The notes under the pieces: generated by a model
The model's database searches: none
What the model saw: only the letters and a program-made list of their open reading frames with translations
Told to the model about the DNA's origin: nothing
NCBI GenBank assembly: GCA_041690495.1
Contig: JAWLHE010000008.1
Span: 62,001 to 126,000 of the forward strand
Length of the DNA: 64,000 bases
Reading direction: 5' to 3'
Origin: DATAAP01 sp041690495
Lineage (GTDB): Bacteria; Pseudomonadota; Alphaproteobacteria; CACIAM-22H2
Translations under genes and position numbers: made by a program
Part shown: positions 59,577-64,000 of the stretch, one piece after another
How positions within the stretch are numbered: the first letter of the stretch is position 1
Layout of the letters: every line of letters begins with the position of its first letter

Positions 59577-60599
59577 ATGATGAATCACAGACGAACCTTC
59601 TTCCGCACTTTCGTGTGCGGCATCGCGGCTGCCGCGGCGCTGGGCTGGGGCGGCGAGGCCATGGCGCAGGAGAAGAAGGAGCTCCGCGTCGCCAAGCAGT
59701 TCGGCATCAGCTACCTGCCGATCACGATCATGGAAGTGCAGAAGCTGATCGAGAAGCACGCCAAGGCGGCGGGTCTCGGCGACATCACCGTCGACTGGGC
59801 GCGCTTCAGCTCCGGCGCGGCCATGAACGAGGCGCTGATCTCGGGCAATCTCGATTTCGCCTCGGGCGGCGTCGGGCCCCTGGTCACGATCGTGACCAAG
59901 ACCAAAGGCAACCTCAACGTCAAGGGCGTGTCGGCAATCAACTCGATGCCGCTCTATCTGACGACGATCAATCCCAAGGTGAAAACCATCAAGGACTTCA
60001 CCGATTCCGACAAGATCGCGCTGCCGGCGGTAAAGGTCTCGATTCAGGCGGTTACGCTGCAGATGGCGGCGGAGAAGATGCTTGGCAAGCACGATGCCCT
60101 GGATCGGCTTACGGTATCGATGTCGCATCCGGACGCCCTGGCGGCGATGATGTCCGGCAAGAGCGAGATCACCGCGCATTTCACCTCGGCGCCGTTCCAG
60201 TACCAGGAGCTGGAAGATTCGCGCGTACGGCGGGTGCTGAGCTCGTTCGAGGTCCTCGGTGGACCTGGTACGTTCAACACTGTCTGGGCGACCTCGTCGT
60301 TCCGCGAGAAGAACCCGAAGCTGTTCGGTGCCTTCATCGCTGCGCTGGATGAATCGGTCAAGTTCATCAATGCCGACAAGAAGGCCGCGGCGGCTCTGTG
60401 GATCAAGGCGGAAAAGTCGAAGCTCTCCCAGGCCTTCATCGACAAGATCCTTGCCGACCCCGACAATGTCTTCACGACGACACCGCAGAGCGTGATGAAG
60501 TACGTGGACTTCATGCACAAGGTCGGCTCGATCAAGGAGAAGCCGGCGTCATGGAAGGACCTGTTTTTCCCCGAGGTCCACGGCAAACAGGGGAGCTGA
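59577..60599 (+). CDS. NitT/TauT-type ABC transporter substrate-binding protein
   Basis: A 340-residue periplasmic binding protein of the SsuA/TauA/NMT1 family. Signal peptide with a twin-Arg-like start (HRRTFFRTFV, cleavage after AMA near residue 29). Mature features: RVAKQFGISYLPITIME near residues 37-53, EALISGNLDFASGGVGPLV, and AMMSGKSEITAHFTSAPFQYQEL in parts. This family binds sulfonates, nitrate, aromatic acids or pyrimidine precursors. ATG 59577 follows GGGAGGA. Neighbouring lyase and exporter genes favour a sulfonate ligand. Confidence 0.88.
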   Translation: MMNHRRTFFRTFVCGIAAAAALGWGGEAMAQEKKELRVAKQFGISYLPITIMEVQKLIEKHAKAAGLGDITVDWARFSSGAAMNEALISGNLDFASGGVGPLVTIVTKTKGNLNVKGVSAINSMPLYLTTINPKVKTIKDFTDSDKIALPAVKVSIQAVTLQMAAEKMLGKHDALDRLTVSMSHPDALAAMMSGKSEITAHFTSAPFQYQELEDSRVRRVLSSFEVLGGPGTFNTVWATSSFREKNPKLFGAFIAALDESVKFINADKKAAAALWIKAEKSKLSQAFIDKILADPDNVFTTTPQSVMKYVDFMHKVGSIKEKPASWKDLFFPEVHGKQGS

Positions 60600-60601
60600 G
60601 C

Positions 60602-61468
60602 GTGGCTGTCGCCCAGCTCGCCGGCCGAAGCGGCAGTTCGGCCCGCAGCAGCGCTGCGGGCCCGAACGTCGCACCGCTTCTGTCGGTGGACGGGGTGACG
60701 CTGCAGTACAAGACCCGCGACCATCTGGTCACGGCGACGTATCGGGTCAGCTTCAACGTCTACCCGGCGGACCGCTTCGTCCTGCTCGGTCCGTCGGGGT
60801 GCGGGAAGTCGACGCTGCTGAAGGGTGTCGCCGGATTCATGAAGCCGGTCGAAGGGTCGATGCAGCTCAACGGCCGGGCGATCGACCGGCCCGGCCCCGA
60901 CCGGATGATGGTGTTCCAGGAATTCGACCAGCTGCTGCCCTGGAAGACGGTGCTGCAGAACGTGATGTTCCCGATGCTGACGAGCGGCCGCTGCGGCCGC
61001 GCCGAGGCACGCGAGCGAGCACTCAGATACATCGACAAGGTCAACCTCACCAAGTTCAGCAACGTCTATCCGCACATGCTCTCGGGCGGCATGAAGCAGC
61101 GCGTCGCCATCGCCCGCGCCATGGCGATGGAGCCGGACATCCTGCTGATGGACGAGCCGTTCGCCGCGCTCGACGCCCTGACCCGGCGCAAGATGCAGGA
61201 GGAGTTGCTGCAGCTCTGGGACGACACGCGGTTTACGGTGCTGTTCGTGACGCACTCGATCGAGGAGGCGATCATCGTCGGCTCGCGCATTCTCGTGCTC
61301 AGCCCGCATCCCGGGCGCGTCAAGGCCGAGCTCAACGCGCACCAGTTCGGGCATGCCGAGCAGGGCGGGACGGAATTCATGGAGCTCAATCAGCGCATCC
61401 ACAACATGCTGTTCGCCGAGCGCATCGAGGAAGACGCGCTCGCCAAGGAGGGAGCCGCCCATGGCTGA
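60602..61468 (+). CDS. NitT/TauT-type ABC transporter ATP-binding protein
   Basis: A 288-residue ATPase of the SsuB/TauB type. Walker A (GPSGCGKS) at residues 63-70, FQEFDQLLPWKTVLQNV Q-loop, signature LSGGMKQRVAIARA, Walker B ILLMDEPFAALD and switch His in VTHSIEEA. GTG start at 60602, 2 bases after the previous stop. The first 25 residues are a Ser/Ala-rich extension beyond the usual start, and the coding DNA for it contains a strong stem-loop; a later start cannot be excluded. Overlaps the permease gene by 8 bases. Confidence 0.9.
   Translation: MAVAQLAGRSGSSARSSAAGPNVAPLLSVDGVTLQYKTRDHLVTATYRVSFNVYPADRFVLLGPSGCGKSTLLKGVAGFMKPVEGSMQLNGRAIDRPGPDRMMVFQEFDQLLPWKTVLQNVMFPMLTSGRCGRAEARERALRYIDKVNLTKFSNVYPHMLSGGMKQRVAIARAMAMEPDILLMDEPFAALDALTRRKMQEELLQLWDDTRFTVLFVTHSIEEAIIVGSRILVLSPHPGRVKAELNAHQFGHAEQGGTEFMELNQRIHNMLFAERIEEDALAKEGAAHG
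60636..60667 (+). promoter_or_regulatory. Stem-loop at the start of the ATPase gene
   Basis: GTTCGGCCCGCAG (60636-60648) pairs with CTGCGGGCCCGAAC (60654-60667), a 13-base-pair stem with one bulged base and a 5-base loop, 36 bases after the binding-protein stop. It lies inside the coding sequence of the N-terminal extension, unlike the other transporter loci where the hairpin is intergenic. Confidence 0.6.
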
Positions 61469-62345
61469 GGCCCGCGCAGCCCTCGTCCCGCCGGTCCGCG
61501 CCGAGTTCGAAAACACGACCCTCGAGGCCGGCCAGATCGGCGAAGTCGCTCGGCCGCTGTCGTGGTGGGAGCGGATCAGCAATGTCGACTGGGTTCGCCG
61601 CGTATTCATTCTGGTCGTTCTCGTGGCGGCCTGGGAGGCCTATGCGCGCTATGCCGGGAACAGCCTCATGTTTCCGGCATTCTCCGACACGGTGAGCGCG
61701 CTGTGGGATGCGTCCGTGCACGGCCCGCTTCTCGATCGGGTGCTCATATCGATCAAGGTGCTGCTGATGGGCTATGCGGCGGGCCTGTTCCTCGCCGCGG
61801 TATTCACGACCGTCGCGGTTTCGACGCGAATCGGCACCGACCTGCTGTCGACCCTGACATCGATGTTCAATCCGCTGCCGGCGATCGCCTTGCTGCCGCT
61901 GGCGTTGCTGTGGTTCGGCCTCGGCATTCCCAGCCTCATATTCGTGATCATTCACTCGGTGCTGTGGGCGGTCGCGCTCAACACGCATACGGGGTTTCTG
62001 TCCGTCTCGGAGACGCAGCGCATGGCCGGGATGAATTACGGGCTGCGCGGCCTGCGCTATGTCATGGCGATCCTCATACCGGCGGCGTTTCCGTCGATCC
62101 TGTCCGGGCTCAAGATCGGCTGGGCTTTCGCCTGGCGTACGCTCATCGCCGCAGAGCTGGTGTTCGGCGTGTCATCGAGCTCGGGCGGTCTGGGCTGGTT
62201 CATCTTCGAAAACCGTAACCAGCTCGAGACGGCATACGTTTTCGCCGGGCTGACCTGCGTCATCATCATCGGCCTGCTGGTCGAGAGCGTGATCTTCCGA
62301 ACGATCGAGACGCACACCGTGCGCAAATGGGGCATGCAGCGATGA
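61461..62345 (+). CDS. NitT/TauT-type ABC transporter permease
   Basis: A 294-residue SsuC/TauC-type permease. A cytoplasmic N-terminus of about 45 residues is followed by six spans and the EAA loop GMNYGLRGLRYVMAILIPAAFPSILSGLKIGW in parts (MNYGLRGLRYVM; PAAFPSILSGLKIG) near residues 192-225. ATG 61461 lies within the end of the ATPase gene. Its stop overlaps the ATG of the dehydratase alpha gene by four bases, so importer and enzyme are translationally coupled, strong evidence that the imported compound is a substrate of this pathway. Confidence 0.92.
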   Translation: MAEARAALVPPVRAEFENTTLEAGQIGEVARPLSWWERISNVDWVRRVFILVVLVAAWEAYARYAGNSLMFPAFSDTVSALWDASVHGPLLDRVLISIKVLLMGYAAGLFLAAVFTTVAVSTRIGTDLLSTLTSMFNPLPAIALLPLALLWFGLGIPSLIFVIIHSVLWAVALNTHTGFLSVSETQRMAGMNYGLRGLRYVMAILIPAAFPSILSGLKIGWAFAWRTLIAAELVFGVSSSSGGLGWFIFENRNQLETAYVFAGLTCVIIIGLLVESVIFRTIETHTVRKWGMQR

Positions 62346-63247
62346 ACCGTCCAGGCGACAATGCCTACAAACTCCATGTCGATCCCGAGGCGGTAGAGGA
62401 GGCGGCGAAGCTGCTCTATATCCGCGCCCTCAAGGTGCTGCCCGACGACATCAAGCAGGGCTTCCGCCGCCTCGATGCGGACGAAAGCGACCGCACGGCG
62501 AAGACGATCCTGGCAACGATGATCGAGAACATCGCGGTTGCCGAGCGGACCGACAACCTGCTGTGCCAGGACACCGGCCTGCCGATCTACAACGTTGTGA
62601 TCGGCCGCGACGTCGATGTCGACGGCGTCGCTCTGAAGGCCGCGATCCGGCGCGGGGTCGAGCGCGCAACGCGTGAGCATCCGCTGCGCTCGTCCGTCGT
62701 CCACCCGATTACCCGCGTCAACGAGCACACGTCCTGCGGCATCGGCATGCCGGTGATCAATATCGACTTCTCCGACCGGCCGCACGAGCTTCGCATCGAG
62801 ATGATCCCGAAAGGATCCGGCTCCGAGAACGGCTCGTTCCTCAGGATGTGCGTCCCCGCCGAGGGCGCGGACGCGATCAAGACGTTCGTGATCGATCGGG
62901 TCATGGAGGCGGGCGGCAAGGTCTGCCCGCCGACCATCGTCGGCGTCGGCGTCGGCGGGACGTCGGATCTGTGCATGCATCTCGCCAAGGTCGCCGCGAC
63001 GCGGCCGCTCGGTTCGACCTGCGCCGACCCGGAGGGGGCGAAGCTGGAGAAGATGCTTGGTGATGCGGTGAATGCGCTCGGCATCGGTCCGCAGGGCCTC
63101 GGCGGCGATTCGACCGCCTTCGCGGTCCACGTCGAGCTCGCCGCAACGCACATCACCATGAACCCGGTCGCCGTGAACATCCAGTGCCATTCCGCGCGCC
63201 GTGCCACGGCGACCTTCACGCCGAACGGCGTCGAGATCGGCTTCTGA
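62342..63247 (+). CDS. Class I fumarase/tartrate dehydratase-type hydro-lyase, alpha subunit
   Basis: A 301-residue alpha subunit (FumA N-terminal/TtdA family). Features: DNLLCQDTGLPIYNV near residues 71-85, IPKGSGSENGSFLRM near 157, KVCPPTIVGVGVGGTSDLCM near 193-212 and NIQCHSARRATATF near 280. Candidate ligands of the oxygen-sensitive 4Fe-4S cluster are Cys75, Cys195, Cys211 and Cys282. The two-subunit form adds or removes water on C4 dicarboxylates (fumarate/malate, tartrate/oxaloacetate). Coupled to the upstream permease gene; beta subunit 2 bases downstream. Confidence 0.9.
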   Translation: MNRPGDNAYKLHVDPEAVEEAAKLLYIRALKVLPDDIKQGFRRLDADESDRTAKTILATMIENIAVAERTDNLLCQDTGLPIYNVVIGRDVDVDGVALKAAIRRGVERATREHPLRSSVVHPITRVNEHTSCGIGMPVINIDFSDRPHELRIEMIPKGSGSENGSFLRMCVPAEGADAIKTFVIDRVMEAGGKVCPPTIVGVGVGGTSDLCMHLAKVAATRPLGSTCADPEGAKLEKMLGDAVNALGIGPQGLGGDSTAFAVHVELAATHITMNPVAVNIQCHSARRATATFTPNGVEIGF

Positions 63248-63249
63248 CC

Positions 63250-63861
63250 ATGGCACACCACGATTTCACGATGCCGGTCGTCGAGGCGCAGGTCCGCGCG
63301 CTGAAGGCCGGCGACACGGTGACGATCAGCGGCACGCTGTTCGGCATTCGCGACGCGACGCAGATCCACATGTTCGATCGCGGCCGCAAGACGCGCTTCG
63401 ATCTCAATGGCCATGCCGTGATCCACACGGCGCCGAACGTGCGCAAGGTTGACAGATCCGCCGAGTATCCCGCGGGCTACGCGCCGGTCTGCATCGGCAC
63501 GACGACCAGCGCCAGGATGGAGCGTTTCACCAGGCCGCTGATGAGCGAGAACGGCGTGCGATTCGTCATCGGCAAGGGCGGCCTCGGCGACGAGTCGGCA
63601 AAAGCCTTCGCCGAGCTGGGCGGCGCCTATCTCGCGATCATCGGCGGCACCGCGGCGCTGGAGACGACCTGGATCGAGGCGATCGAGGACGTCGATCTCG
63701 ACGATCTCAACCCCGAGAGCCTGTGGAAGTTCCGGGTGAAAGGGTTCGGGCCGCTGCTCGTGGCCATGGACAGCCACGGCGGCTCGCTCTACGACGCCGT
63801 GAAGGCTACCGCCGAGCAGCGCCGCAGCGCGGCGCTCGCCGCGATGGGCGTGAAGGCCTGA
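63250..63861 (+). CDS. Class I fumarase/tartrate dehydratase-type hydro-lyase, beta subunit
   Basis: A 203-residue beta subunit (FumA C-terminal/TtdB family). Features: LKAGDTVTISGTLFGIRDATQIHMF in parts near residues 18-42, GTTTSARMERFTRPLM near 84-99 (substrate-binding Thr/Ser/Arg), IGKGGLGDESAKAF near 109-122 and the C-terminal VKGFGPLLVAMDSHGGSLY. The full-length family match and adjacency to alpha make an active heterodimer likely. Ends 17 bases before the flavoprotein gene. Confidence 0.9.
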   Translation: MAHHDFTMPVVEAQVRALKAGDTVTISGTLFGIRDATQIHMFDRGRKTRFDLNGHAVIHTAPNVRKVDRSAEYPAGYAPVCIGTTTSARMERFTRPLMSENGVRFVIGKGGLGDESAKAFAELGGAYLAIIGGTAALETTWIEAIEDVDLDDLNPESLWKFRVKGFGPLLVAMDSHGGSLYDAVKATAEQRRSAALAAMGVKA

Positions 63862-63878
63862 CGGCCTCGCCGCGTGCG

Positions 63879-64000
63879 ATGAAGCGCCTGCAAACCGATA
63901 TCCTGATTCTCGGCAGCGGCGGCGCCGGGCTGCTCGCAGCGCTGCATGCGGGCAAGGCTGCGCCCGGCCTTCACATCACCGTTGCGGTCAAGGGGCTGCT
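63879..64000 (+). CDS. Fumarate reductase/succinate dehydrogenase-like flavoprotein subunit, N-terminus (cut by window end)
   Basis: Forty codons are visible. TDILILGSGGAGLLAALHAG at residues 6-25 is the FAD-binding dinucleotide fold of FrdA/SdhA and L-aspartate oxidase-like proteins. The gene runs past base 64000. Its position after an operon that already holds the iron-sulfur and membrane subunits, but no flavoprotein, makes it the missing catalytic subunit. The residues that decide substrate (the capping domain and active-site Arg/His) are outside the window. Confidence 0.75.
   Translation, partial: MKRLQTDILILGSGGAGLLAALHAGKAAPGLHITVAVKGL

Overview
The window is GC-rich, densely coded DNA from a chemoheterotrophic proteobacterium, most likely an alphaproteobacterium of the Rhodospirillales/Hyphomicrobiales type. 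The evidence is the gene families present (PAS_5 proteins, DUF3618/holin-like trio, FAD monooxygenase paired with DUF2783, several TRAP and Liv-type transporters, Rnk-like proteins) and promoter motifs resembling the alphaproteobacterial general-stress sigma factor EcfG. There are no rRNA genes, CRISPR arrays or transposases, and no tRNA was recognised. Nearly everything is uptake, catabolism or stress protection.

Layout. 1-4491: a Liv-type ABC transporter (end of the binding-protein gene, livH-livM-livG-livF) with a metallo-beta-lactamase-fold protein. 4615-9838: a secreted glycerophosphodiesterase with a possible PEP-CTERM tail, a YihY/BrkB membrane protein, a three-gene envelope/stress operon and YajQ. 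9844-19640: aromatic catabolism, with a PAS_5 protein, DUF2783 plus FAD monooxygenase, and a phenylacetate set (paaK, thiolase, paaI, paaG, divergent paaN-paaY). 19746-24400: DEAD-box helicase, DUF4126 protein, a small unknown protein, enoyl-CoA hydratase, aldo/keto reductase. 24562-31614: TetR regulator, then a divergent quinate/shikimate-type unit (aroQ, TRAP transporter | aroE, dehydroshikimate dehydratase fusion) that should feed protocatechuate. 31876-35254: cupin plus a second TRAP transporter. 35301-39745: four Rnk/GreA-C-terminal-like paralogues around a D-amino acid dehydrogenase, and an acetyltransferase. 39965-45349: TetR plus RND efflux pair. 45363-50499: a second Liv-type ABC transporter ending in ureidoglycolate lyase. 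50790-54729: lipoprotein, an 825-base non-coding stretch with degenerate repeats, gamma-glutamyltransferase, HU-like protein and a small basic protein.

54786-64000 is the most interesting part. A HutC-type GntR regulator faces a long co-directional set: a UxaA/SuyAB-type two-subunit lyase, iron-sulfur and two membrane subunits of a fumarate reductase/succinate dehydrogenase-like complex, a TauE/SafE-type permease, a NitT/TauT (sulfonate-type) ABC transporter, a two-subunit class I fumarase/tartrate dehydratase, and the start of the matching flavoprotein subunit, cut by the window end. Read as chemistry, this gives uptake, oxidation of a substituted succinate, hydration of the double bond, lyase removal of a leaving group and export of an anion. 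Sulfosuccinate to oxaloacetate plus sulfite would fit every step; this is an inference from gene families and context, not shown by the sequence.

Regulatory pattern: all five transporter loci whose binding-protein gene is followed by the membrane or ATPase genes carry a stem-loop just after the binding-protein gene. Three EcfG-like promoter motifs precede envelope/stress genes.
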